DNA of 64,000 nucleotides from Beijerinckia mobilis (lineage in GTDB: Bacteria; Pseudomonadota; Alphaproteobacteria; Rhizobiales; Beijerinckiaceae): the NCBI RefSeq assembly GCF_000745425.1, contig NZ_JQJH01000009.1:62001-126000 (forward strand), read 5' to 3'. How positions within the stretch are numbered: position 1 is the first letter of the stretch; each line of letters opens with the position of its first letter. This document shows positions 36,183 to 44,238 of the stretch, piece after piece. The notes under the pieces were generated by a model. The model made no database searches, was not told where the DNA came from, and was given only the letters and a program-made list of their open reading frames with translations. The position numbers were made by a program, and so were the translations under genes.

Positions 36183-37225
36183 GCAGCCTCCGCCCAAAAA
36201 GTGTGATGTGCAAGCGCCAGCAACAGGTTTGTAACCTCTGCGGGACGCTCGCTGGTGACGAGTTGCCGCCTGATATCGGCGGGCGCCCGGCGATAGGTAG
36301 CAAAAGCCGAAAGATGCTTGCGGGCATGCCGCAAGCCATGCTCCGTTCCATAGAGCCGAAGCAGGGTTTCGTAATGATCGATGGCGGCCTGCGCCTGTAC
36401 GAGTGGTTCCGGCTCGGGCCGTAACGCGCCGGAACCAAGAAAATGTGCAATATCGCCAACGAGCCAGGGCCTGCCGACGGCGGCGCGGCCGATCATGACG
36501 GCATCGGCACCGGATTGCTCCAGCATGACACGAGCGGCAGTCGTTCCAGTACAATCGCCATTGACGACGACCGGAACGCGCACGGCCTCTTTGACCGCCC
36601 GCACGGCGGTCCAATCGGCTTTGCCGCGATAGAATTGGCAGCGGGTGCGTCCATGCACCGTCAGCATGGCGACACCTTCGGCTTCCGCAAGCCGCGCGAT
36701 TTCAGTGGCGTTGCGCTCGGTTTCGTCCCAGCCGAGACGCATCTTCACGCTGACCGGCACATTGACGGCGCCGACGACGGTGCGGATCAGCATTGCCGCT
36801 TGCGCTGCGTGGCGCATCAGATGGGCGCCGGCGAAACCACCCGTCACCTTACGTGCGGGACATCCCATATTGATGTCGATCATCGCCGCGCCGGCTGCTT
36901 CCGCGCGTCGCGCCGCTTCTCCCATGGTAACGGGATCGCAGCCGGCGATCTGCACGACAGAATTTGCAATGCCCGCGCATTCCGCCTTCAGGCCGTTGTC
37001 GGCGCAGCCCTTCGCATATTCATCGCTTGAGACCATTTCGGACACGACGAGACCGGCACCGAAATGCCGGGCGAGCCGGCGCATGCCGAGATCGGTCACG
37101 CCCGCCATTGGCGCGAGAAAAGCCCTGCCCTCGATCCGCAAAGGACCGACCGACAGCGTCCCCGGCAGTAGCGGTTGAGCGTTGCTTGTCGTGCTCATGA
37201 TATCAGCAATGGTCTTCATGCCCAT
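36179..37225 (-). CDS. dusB: tRNA-dihydrouridine synthase (DusB/NifR3)
   Basis: The enzyme reduces uridine to dihydrouridine in tRNA using FMN and NADPH. The 348 residues start with the FMN-barrel signature [14 protein letters not shown] and have the catalytic Cys in [39 protein letters not shown] and NGDCTGT. It is the first gene of the nifR3-ntrBC operon, as in rhizobia and Azospirillum. ATG 37198 (MSTTSNAQ) is a possible later start. It diverges from ispDF over about 410 bp. Confidence 0.96.
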   Translation of the reverse strand: MGMKTIADIMSTTSNAQPLLPGTLSVGPLRIEGRAFLAPMAGVTDLGMRRLARHFGAGLVVSEMVSSDEYAKGCADNGLKAECAGIANSVVQIAGCDPVTMGEAARRAEAAGAAMIDINMGCPARKVTGGFAGAHLMRHAAQAAMLIRTVVGAVNVPVSVKMRLGWDETERNATEIARLAEAEGVAMLTVHGRTRCQFYRGKADWTAVRAVKEAVRVPVVVNGDCTGTTAARVMLEQSGADAVMIGRAAVGRPWLVGDIAHFLGSGALRPEPEPLVQAQAAIDHYETLLRLYGTEHGLRHARKHLSAFATYRRAPADIRRQLVTSERPAEVTNLLLALAHHTFWAEAA

Positions 37226-37637
37226 ATTATAGTCAAATCTTGCGCTGCGGCAATGTCGATTATGCTTATTTCTTTGTCAATGGCCGAGAGGAGCGTTTAC
37301 CGGCATCAAGACGCATCGAAATGATTTTACGAAGATCCCCCAGAAGACTCGAGTCTTTCCAAAATCTTCGTAGCAAAGCTGTCGCAAAAGCCCAAAGACA
37401 GTTTCGATGTTTCGCAACTGTCACTCTTAAAAAATGAAAAATTTTTTCATGCTCTATGATCGCGCAGCCATCCGCATCCGATCGGGGGTTCCGGATGTGA
37501 TCGGATGAGGCCGCCTCGCCTCGGTGCGCGTCGATTTCGGGGCTTAACGCCATGCCTTGGATTTTTTGCTTGAAACCTCGGCCTTTCCCGTTCTTGGTCT
37601 CGGCAATTCCTTCCCTCTTGGACATTCAACAGGTCTC
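37226..37637. promoter_or_regulatory. Divergent dusB-ntr / ispDF promoter region
   Basis: The 412 bp must hold promoters for the nifR3-ntr operon and for ispDF. The segment near 37390-37460 is AT-rich (TTAAAAAATGAAAAATTTTTTC), with inverted A/T runs that could form a weak hairpin. No NtrC or sigma-54 consensus was recognised by eye. Confidence 0.4.
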
Positions 37638-38852
37638 ATGCAGCAAAATCACGATGTGGCCATTCTGGTCGTGGCGGCCGGACGTGGGGTGCGCGCCGGA
37701 GGCGGCGACCTGCCGAAGCAATATCGCCCGCTTGCGGGCCGCAGCGTGCTGGCGCATACGCTGGAAGGCTTGGCGGAGGGCCTGCCCGCAGCGCGGATTT
37801 TGCCCGTCATCCATCGAGATGACGAAACGCTGTTCGCCACGACACGTGCTGAATTGTCCGATGCTGCATTGCGTCAACTTGCCGCGCCGGTTTTTGGCGG
37901 TGCAACGCGCCAGGAAAGCGTGCGGTCGGGTCTCGAGGCCTTGGCCGGGGCTGGTGATGCTCCGGAAATCGTGTTGATCCATGATGCCGCGCGGCCCTTT
38001 TGTTCCCCTGCCCTGATCATGCGCGCTGTCCAGGCGGCCAGAGACAAGTTGGCGGCGATCCCCGGTATTTTGCTGACCGATACGGTCAAGCAGATCGATC
38101 TTGGCGGCCCGGATGATTCCCTGATTGTCGCGACGCCGGCGCGTCAAAGCCTGCGTGCCGTGCAGACGCCGCAGGCCTTCCGTTTCAACCTGATTCTCGC
38201 CGGGCATCGTCAGGCGGCGGAGAATGGCGCCACCGATTTGACGGATGATGCCGCCATCATCGAATGGATGGGCGGCAAGGTGCATATTTTCGAGGGGGAT
38301 CGAAACAATATGAAGATCACGACGCCTGACGATTTCGCCACGGCCGAAAGCCGCCTGCTATCGGATCTGCCTGATATTCGCACAGGACAGGGTTATGACG
38401 TCCATGCGCTCGGCGAAGGCGATCACGTCTGGCTCGGCGGTGTCAAAATCGCGCATGATCGCGGGCTGATCGGCCATTCGGATGCCGATGTTCTCTCCCA
38501 TGCGATTACCGATGCTCTGTTCGGTGCGCTCGCCGAAGGCGATATCGGCAGCCATTTTCCCCCCTCGGACCCGCAATGGAAGGGTGCCGATTCGTCGATT
38601 TTTCTGCGCGTGGCCGCGCAGCGTGTGCGCGAACGCGGCGGCATGATCGCCCATATCGATGCCACTGTCGTTTGTGAACGGCCCAAGGTCGGGCCGCATC
38701 GTGACGCGATCCGCACGCGGCTTGCCGAAATCACCGGCTGTTCGCTCGACCGTATTGCCGTGAAGGCGACGACCTCGGAAAAACTCGGCTTCACCGGCCG
38801 TGAGGAAGGCATAGCAGCACTGGCGCTGGCGACCGTGCGGCTGCCCTTGTGA
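37638..38852 (+). CDS. ispDF: Bifunctional IspD/IspF of the MEP isoprenoid pathway
   Basis: One 404-residue chain performs two steps of the non-mevalonate pathway. The N-terminal IspD part (about 1-235; [20 protein letters not shown] and IHDAARPF) makes CDP-methylerythritol. The C-terminal IspF part (about 246-404; [51 protein letters not shown]) makes the 2,4-cyclodiphosphate. Zn ligands Asp/His of DVH and the SHA His are visible. The fusion is typical of alphaproteobacteria. ATG 37638 is preferred because [17 protein letters not shown] starts the fold at once. Confidence 0.96.
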   Translation: MQQNHDVAILVVAAGRGVRAGGGDLPKQYRPLAGRSVLAHTLEGLAEGLPAARILPVIHRDDETLFATTRAELSDAALRQLAAPVFGGATRQESVRSGLEALAGAGDAPEIVLIHDAARPFCSPALIMRAVQAARDKLAAIPGILLTDTVKQIDLGGPDDSLIVATPARQSLRAVQTPQAFRFNLILAGHRQAAENGATDLTDDAAIIEWMGGKVHIFEGDRNNMKITTPDDFATAESRLLSDLPDIRTGQGYDVHALGEGDHVWLGGVKIAHDRGLIGHSDADVLSHAITDALFGALAEGDIGSHFPPSDPQWKGADSSIFLRVAAQRVRERGGMIAHIDATVVCERPKVGPHRDAIRTRLAEITGCSLDRIAVKATTSEKLGFTGREEGIAALALATVRLPL

Positions 38853-38944
38853 GCATCGCGCGTGAATAGTGCGCGTGGCTATTGAATGTGGATATCGACC
38901 CTGTGTTCTCGAGAAGCAGGAAAGAACACAGTGAGATCAAAAGG

Positions 38945-39718
38945 ATGCCATCGCAAGGTCAATTGACCGCATCGTCTTCCGCTTCAAGAAACGAGGACAC
39001 TCCACCTTTGGCAAATTTCCTCCAGGATCAGGTGACTCTCGTCGTTTTCGATGTCGATGGAACGCTCATCGATTCCATGGCGATCGGGGCTGAATGCTAT
39101 ATTGGCGCGTTTAACGACCATCTTCCCGGTGCCCGCGCCCGCGCGGATTGGGAAAATTACCGGCATGTGACGGATTCAGGCGTCGCGATCGAACTCTACC
39201 AGCGCCATTTCGGCCGCATGCCTACGACACAGGAACTTCGCTCCTTTCAGGACCTGTATGTGGAGCGGCTGAAAACACGGCTCGCGCCGCCAGCGGATAG
39301 CCTCACGGAAATCTCTGGAGCGGCACAGCTTCTTGCCGATTTGCGCAGAGATTCGCGCTTCGCGGTTGCCATTGCCACAGGTGCCTGGAAGGTCCCCATT
39401 CACCTGCGGCTTGCCGCTGCAGGCATTGACATCGGCAACTTCCCCTTTGCCTCTGCCGACGACGCCATCGAACGCCAGACGATCTTTGCGCTGGCGGCCG
39501 AGCGGGCTGGCGGGGTTTTTCGGCGGATTGTGCTGGTCGGGGACGGGATATGGGATGTCGCGACGGCCAAGTCGCTTGGCTGGTGCTTCGTCGGCATTGG
39601 AACGGGACCACAAGCGGCATCGCTGCGCGAAGCCGGGGCGATGCAGGTCGTCGAAAATTATCTCAACCTGACGAAGGTCGTCTCCTTGCTGGAAACCGCC
39701 GCTCCGCCACAGGAATGA
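38945..39718 (+). CDS. HAD family hydrolase
   Basis: A haloacid-dehalogenase-type phosphatase of about 257 residues. Motif I is VVFDVDGTLIDS with both Asp, a helical cap domain follows (about 60-130), motif II is AIATGAWK with a Thr, and motif IV is GDGIWDVATAKSLG. The lid size fits the phosphoglycolate-phosphatase-like class (subfamily I). The substrate cannot be read from sequence. The start is uncertain: ATG 38945, a TTG at 38882, or a later start near residue 20 would all fit. It runs into the CinA gene with four bases between stop and start, so it is cotranscribed. Confidence 0.85.
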   Translation: MPSQGQLTASSSASRNEDTPPLANFLQDQVTLVVFDVDGTLIDSMAIGAECYIGAFNDHLPGARARADWENYRHVTDSGVAIELYQRHFGRMPTTQELRSFQDLYVERLKTRLAPPADSLTEISGAAQLLADLRRDSRFAVAIATGAWKVPIHLRLAAAGIDIGNFPFASADDAIERQTIFALAAERAGGVFRRIVLVGDGIWDVATAKSLGWCFVGIGTGPQAASLREAGAMQVVENYLNLTKVVSLLETAAPPQE

Positions 39719-39722
39719 AACC

Positions 39723-40226
39723 ATGAGTTCTGCTTTTTCCGAAAGCCTGCTGCGCCGCGCCGAGGCATTGCTTGCACTTTACCGTGGGAAGGGCCTCATG
39801 CTCGCGACGGCGGAATCCTGTACCGGAGGCCTCGTCGCCGGATTGCTGACGGAAATCGCCGGCTCCTCCGATGTCGTGGAGCGCGGTTTCGTCACTTATT
39901 CGAACGAAGCCAAGATCGATTGCCTCGGGGTTCCAGAGGCGACAATCATCGGTTTTGGTGCTGTGAGCTCTGAAACCGCGCGCGCCATGGCGAAAGGCGC
40001 ACTTGCCCATTCGCGCGCCGATGTCGCAGTCGCAATCACGGGCATTGCGGGACCCGGCGGTGGCAGTGCGGCAAAGCCGGTGGGTCTCGTCCACTTCGGC
40101 TGTGCCCGAAAGGAGCGCCCTTTGGTGCATAGGGTCAGGCGTTTCGGCGCGATCGGGCGGGATCAGGTGCGCGCCGCGGCCATCCATGTGGCGCTCGACC
40201 TGTTGTTTGAGGCTGCCGAAGATTGA
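39723..40226 (+). CDS. CinA C-terminal domain protein (nicotinamide-nucleotide amidohydrolase-like, PncC)
   Basis: This 167-residue protein is the stand-alone CinA C-terminal domain: TAESCTGGLVAGLLTEIAGSS, FVTYSNEAKIDCLGV, GAVSSETARAMAKGAL and AITGIAGPGGGSAAKPVG. PncC deamidates NMN to nicotinate mononucleotide in NAD salvage. The N-terminal MoaB-like CinA domain is missing, which is normal for this subfamily. It belongs to the conserved cinA-ispDF block. A terminator follows it. Confidence 0.93.
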   Translation: MSSAFSESLLRRAEALLALYRGKGLMLATAESCTGGLVAGLLTEIAGSSDVVERGFVTYSNEAKIDCLGVPEATIIGFGAVSSETARAMAKGALAHSRADVAVAITGIAGPGGGSAAKPVGLVHFGCARKERPLVHRVRRFGAIGRDQVRAAAIHVALDLLFEAAED

Positions 40227-40259
40227 AAAGCGCCTGCCCCTCTGCTCTGTAATGATTCC

Positions 40260-40281
40260 ACGCCGGACAATGCGGCGTTTT
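40260..40281 (+). terminator. Terminator after the CinA-like gene
   Basis: ACGCCG, loop GACAATG, CGGCGT with TTTTCC tail begins 34 bp after the stop codon. The short T-run supports a Rho-independent terminator. Confidence 0.7.
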
Positions 40282-40621
40282 CCTCACTCTCCGGGGTTTC
40301 TGTAAATTCCTAATCGAATGAAATAAAAGATCATTACGCCATAATTATAGTTAATATAAATCAGAATTTCGTAGTTTAGAATATTTATAATCCATTGCCA
40401 TTGCAGTTTCTTGAATCAATATTCAGGAATGACCTTGTTCTCTGGTCAAGAAGACTGAGATGACAAAGATGTAACTTTGCTCATCGCCTCTCCTATTTTA
40501 TTCAATAGATATCTCTGAACAGGCGAATCTATCGATTATTACCTGACACCGGAGCAATTTCTGTCTTTTCTCATCGGCCCATCACCATGCTCCCCAAGGT
40601 TTTGTCCATAAGGTTCCGTCC
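40282..40621. promoter_or_regulatory. AT-rich spacer at the start of the accessory block
   Basis: About 340 bp are much more AT-rich than the flanks and carry no gene. They must hold the promoter of the iron-uptake-like trio. A candidate Irr-box lies at 40375-40391. This is the left junction of the accessory block relative to the conserved cinA to coq10 order. Confidence 0.45.
40375..40391. promoter_or_regulatory. Candidate Irr box (ICE-like)
   Basis: TTTAGAA-TAT-TTATAAT has an exact left half and 5 of 7 matches in the right half of the known ICE motif TTTAGAA-N3-TTCTAAA. It lies 230 bp upstream of the DUF3325 gene of an iron-uptake-like operon. The match is suggestive only. Confidence 0.35.
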
Positions 40622-40957
40622 ATGACACCAGGTGCTCTCCTTGCCATAGCGATGGCGGCTGTCTGTTTTTATCTCGGCGCGATGCGGCAGCAATGGCTGG
40701 AAAGCCCCTGGCCCCTGAAGGCAAGCCTGATCGGAACGGTCTTTTTTCTGATGATCGCCTGGAACCTGATTCACGCGTCCCTGCATGCTGGAACCGCGAC
40801 CTTCGTCACCCTCAGCTTTTTCATGCTGGCCTGCCTGATCCTTCCCTGCGCTGTCTTTCTTCTCAAGGTGCCGGCGACGGCTGCGAAACAGGAAACCGGC
40901 CAAAAGCCGATCAGAAACTCCTCCCCAAAAGTAATCTCCCAAAAGAAATCCCAATGA
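40622..40957 (+). CDS. DUF3325-like small membrane protein (iron-uptake trio)
   Basis: A 111-residue protein with about three membrane helices (MTPGALLAIAMAAVCFYLG; SLIGTVFFLMIAWNLIH; FVTLSFFMLACLILPCAVFLL) and a short basic tail. The opening and size resemble DUF3325, which is found beside DUF3649 and PepSY-TM proteins in siderophore-receptor loci. Its stop overlaps the next ATG. A role in ferric-siderophore reduction or transport is inferred from that context; no TonB receptor is in this window. Confidence 0.68.
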   Translation: MTPGALLAIAMAAVCFYLGAMRQQWLESPWPLKASLIGTVFFLMIAWNLIHASLHAGTATFVTLSFFMLACLILPCAVFLLKVPATAAKQETGQKPIRNSSPKVISQKKSQ

Positions 40958-41250
40958 GTGATCTCGAAAGTGATTATCGTCAGGACTGGATTGGCAAGAC
41001 GAGCGCCGGTGTCCTTTTAGGGTTCGGTCTTGCGATTACGCTTGCGGGTTTCATCGCCTGGGTCGGGCCGCAGGGCCCCGACGCGATCAACAAATATCAA
41101 TTCGTTCTCTGGATCGTTCCGCCGATCTGGCTCGGCACGGCCGCGGCTTGTTACTTCTTCAGCAGCGGCCTCAAGGCATGGCTCTGGCTCGGCAGCGCCA
41201 ACCTGCTCGCTTACGGCATGATGGTGCTCGCACGGTCCCTCTTCCATTGA
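40954..41250 (+). CDS. DUF3649-like small membrane protein (iron-uptake trio)
   Basis: A 98-residue protein with three hydrophobic segments (AGVLLGFGLAITLAGFIAW; QFVLWIVPPIWLGTAAACYFF; AWLWLGSANLLAYGMMVLA). The N-terminal amphipathic DYRQDWIGKTSAG start and C-terminal layout resemble DUF3649 iron-uptake proteins. It is coupled to the DUF3325 gene by an ATGA overlap and is followed after 15 bp by the PepSY gene. The frame extending to 40693 is a shadow. Confidence 0.68.
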   Translation: MSDLESDYRQDWIGKTSAGVLLGFGLAITLAGFIAWVGPQGPDAINKYQFVLWIVPPIWLGTAAACYFFSSGLKAWLWLGSANLLAYGMMVLARSLFH

Positions 41251-41265
41251 TCCAGGGTGCTTGTC

Positions 41266-42939
41266 ATGCGCAGTGAAATTCTCCGCACCTATCGAAAAGT
41301 GCATACATGGACCGGCATCATTGCGGGCTTATTCCTGTTTATCGCCTTTTATGGCGGGGCCATTACTGTCTTCCGCGATCCACTGACCCGTTGGGTCGAT
41401 GCGCCTAATACCGCGGCTTCGACAGATTTCGATCGTGCTGGCGATCTCATCGCCAAGACTCTTGCTGCGCATCCCGAAGCCGCGCGTGAATTTTCGCTGC
41501 TGGTTTCCGAGAAAAGAGATGGGTCCGTCGAACCCGCCCGTGACGTCCAGCTTAGCTGGCAGAAGTCGCGGCGGGACGGTGCGCCATTCTCCGCGAGCCT
41601 CGATGCCGAAGGCGCCTTGAAAGTCGCGCAGATCCATCCCTCCGGGCTCTTTCCTTTTATCGATATCATCCATCGCACCGGCGGCTTGCCGTTCAATCGC
41701 GATATCGGCGAATGGATCATGGGTGTTGTCAGCGGCCTCTATTTCCTGGCTGTATTCGCCGGCGTGATCATCATCCTGCCCGCACTCGCACGCGAGATCT
41801 TCGCTTTACGCATCGGCCCCAATGTGAAGCGTATGTGGATGGATGTGCATAATCTCATCGGTCTGTTGAGTCTGCCCTTCCATATCGTGATCGCCCTGAC
41901 AGCTTTCGTTTTCTGCCTGCATGACCTCATGCTTCCGGCTCTCGACAAAGTGGTTTTCGAGGGACGCTTGCCGGCGCTCATCAAGGCCGGCAATCCCGGT
42001 TCCCGGCCGCCCGCCGCAAATTCGCCTCCCGCGACCATGCTGCCACCGCAGGTGCTTCTTGAGAAGGTTGCGGCGCTTGCTCCAGATTTCCAGCCCACGC
42101 GCATGCAATATCGCGCCTTCGGTACGCAGACGGCGACACTCACTATCACGGGGTTCGATCCTCGCCACATGATGCGGCTTCATGGATCGGTCGTCGTGAG
42201 CCCGGTGACAGGTGATATCGTGAATGCGGAATATCTACCAGGCCATGGCGGCACCTGGGCCACCATCACATCCGCCTTTTTCGCCTTACATTTCGCCTCC
42301 TATGGCGGCACGCCGATCCATTTCAGCTATCTGCTTCTGGGGCTTGCCGGCGCGGTCCTGTTCTATTCCGGCAATCTCCTGTGGATCGAGAGCCGCAGAC
42401 GCAGCGAGCGCAAGAACGGCAGCGATGTCACCCAGACGCGGGCGACACGGATCATGGCCGCCATCACGGTCGGTGTCAGCCTTGGCTGCATCGCCGGGAT
42501 TTCCTCCGCCATTGTCATCGGCAAGTGGGTGAGCGGCCGGGTGATCGACCCTGATCTCTGGCACATGACCGCCTATTATGCAGTTTTTGCCGGCTGCGTG
42601 CTCTTCGCCCTGAAGCGGGGCGCAGCACGCGCCAGTGTTGAGCTTCTCCATTTCGCGGCGGTCGTCACGGCGGCGATTCCTGTAACCTGTTTCCTGGCGA
42701 TGATCTTCCCCGCCCTGAAAATGGAAGCTGATCCGCAGATCAATCAAGCGGTCTTCATCGTCGGTCTGGTTGCCGCTCTGGTGCTTTTCCGTCTGGCGGG
42801 TCTCACCCAGCGGCGTGTCGAAGAGGGACCCGCAGATTCCATCTGGTCGCTCGCATCCTCACCAGAATTTCAAGTGCAGCGACGGGAAAGGCGCTTTCCA
42901 GCTCTGTCTTTGCCCTCTATTAAACTGCGGCAGCGCTGA
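41266..42939 (+). CDS. PepSY-associated membrane protein (PiuB/FoxB-like)
   Basis: A 557-residue protein starting MRSEILRTYRKVHTWTGIIAGLFLFIAFYGGAI, the classic first helix of PepSY-TM proteins with His ligands in VHTW. A large periplasmic PepSY-like domain follows (about 45-150), then helices near 160, 195, 345, 400, 430, 460 and 490. Known members reduce ferric siderophores at the inner membrane. Together with the two preceding genes it forms an iron-uptake-like operon. The C-terminal 50 residues are soluble. ATG 41266 is preferred to GTG 41257. Confidence 0.85.
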   Translation: MRSEILRTYRKVHTWTGIIAGLFLFIAFYGGAITVFRDPLTRWVDAPNTAASTDFDRAGDLIAKTLAAHPEAAREFSLLVSEKRDGSVEPARDVQLSWQKSRRDGAPFSASLDAEGALKVAQIHPSGLFPFIDIIHRTGGLPFNRDIGEWIMGVVSGLYFLAVFAGVIIILPALAREIFALRIGPNVKRMWMDVHNLIGLLSLPFHIVIALTAFVFCLHDLMLPALDKVVFEGRLPALIKAGNPGSRPPAANSPPATMLPPQVLLEKVAALAPDFQPTRMQYRAFGTQTATLTITGFDPRHMMRLHGSVVVSPVTGDIVNAEYLPGHGGTWATITSAFFALHFASYGGTPIHFSYLLLGLAGAVLFYSGNLLWIESRRRSERKNGSDVTQTRATRIMAAITVGVSLGCIAGISSAIVIGKWVSGRVIDPDLWHMTAYYAVFAGCVLFALKRGAARASVELLHFAAVVTAAIPVTCFLAMIFPALKMEADPQINQAVFIVGLVAALVLFRLAGLTQRRVEEGPADSIWSLASSPEFQVQRRERRFPALSLPSIKLRQR

Positions 42940-42999
42940 TCCTACTTATCCCGCCTATCCCGCTCTTGCGCGGGGCGGGCGCAATCTGGCCATTCTTCG

Positions 43000-44238
43000 A
43001 TGGCTATCGGACAGGGCGCAATTCTTCCAATTGGTCCCTTTCCCGCCATGTCCGCGTCCCTGCGTCTGATCGGTGTCGTCGCCCTCACCTTTCTCGGCTT
43101 TTTCGCTGTGGGTCTGCCGCTTGCCGTGCTGCCGGCCTATATCGATCACGATCTTGGCCTCGGCGCTTTCTGGGCGGGCGTGGCGATGAGCGCGCAATAT
43201 GTGGTAACGATCATCAGCCGGCCGCGTATCGGCCAATTGACCGATCGGTTCGGACCAAAACCCGCCGTTCTCTATGGTTTTGCAGGCTATGTCGTCGCGG
43301 GCCTTCTCACAATGGCCTCGGTTCCAGCCGCCTCCATGCCTTTGCTCAGTTTTCTGCTGCTTCTCGGCTCACGGCTCGCGCTTGGGCTCGGCGAAAGCTG
43401 CGTCGGCAATGGCGCCATCTTCTGGGCCATGACGCTTCTGGGGCCGAAAGAGACGGTCCGCATCATTGCCTGGAACGGCATTGCGACAAATGCCGCTTTG
43501 GCATCGAGCGCGCCGGTTGGCGCCGTGATCGCCGCAGACCACGGTCTCGGCGCCATTGGCGCGGCAACGGTCGCGGTCGCTTTCCTTGGGCTTTTGCTGG
43601 CGGGGCTGCGGCCTGGCGTCCAATCCCCGGTTTCCGGAGAGCCAGGCGGCACACCCGCGGAAGTTTTTCGAATCGTCGCGCCCTATGGGCTCACGTTGGC
43701 GCTGGCCGGCACCGGCTTCGGCGTCATCATTTCCTTCATCGCGCTTTATTTCGAAAGCCGTCATTGGCCGAATGCCGCCTTTGCCCTGACGACATTCGGA
43801 CTCTCCTTCATGAGTCTGCGCCCCTTCCTCGCCCGCGCGGTCGAGCGTTTTGGCGGCGTGACTGTTGCCCGCACCGCCCTTCTCGTCGAACTCGCCGGAA
43901 TGGCGCTGCTGATTGCGGCCCCTACCCCCATCCTTGCGATGATCGGCACTGCTTTGACGGGTTTTGGCTATTCCGCGATCTTTCCTTCGCTCGGCGGCGA
44001 TGCGATCGGCCGGGCGCCGCCCGCCAATCGGGCGGTCGCGCTCGCGCTTTATTCCGTCTTTCAGGATGTTTCGCTCGGTGCTGTGGGTCCCATCGCTGGC
44101 ATGCTCATCACCCGCTATGGCTATGGCGCGCCTTTCTGGTTCGCCTTGGCGGCGATCATCTCAAGCATTCTGATCAGCCTCAGGCTGAAACCCTTCGCTC
44201 CAAGGCCGCAGCTTCAATCGCTTTCAAGCGAACGATAG
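43000..44238 (+). CDS. MFS transporter
   Basis: A 412-residue major-facilitator protein with twelve hydrophobic segments, conserved GRLTDRFG-like motif A written here as IGQLTDRFGPKPAVLYG near 78-94, and a duplicated half. The family resembles the YhhS/YfcJ-type arabinose-exporter-like group, but substrate is unknown. It begins 60 bp after the PepSY gene, so it may belong to the same transcript (siderophore or drug export are possible). Its last 25 bp overlap the end of the convergent metal ATPase gene. An inner ATG at 43048 is an alternative start. Confidence 0.85.
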   Translation: MAIGQGAILPIGPFPAMSASLRLIGVVALTFLGFFAVGLPLAVLPAYIDHDLGLGAFWAGVAMSAQYVVTIISRPRIGQLTDRFGPKPAVLYGFAGYVVAGLLTMASVPAASMPLLSFLLLLGSRLALGLGESCVGNGAIFWAMTLLGPKETVRIIAWNGIATNAALASSAPVGAVIAADHGLGAIGAATVAVAFLGLLLAGLRPGVQSPVSGEPGGTPAEVFRIVAPYGLTLALAGTGFGVIISFIALYFESRHWPNAAFALTTFGLSFMSLRPFLARAVERFGGVTVARTALLVELAGMALLIAAPTPILAMIGTALTGFGYSAIFPSLGGDAIGRAPPANRAVALALYSVFQDVSLGAVGPIAGMLITRYGYGAPFWFALAAIISSILISLRLKPFAPRPQLQSLSSER

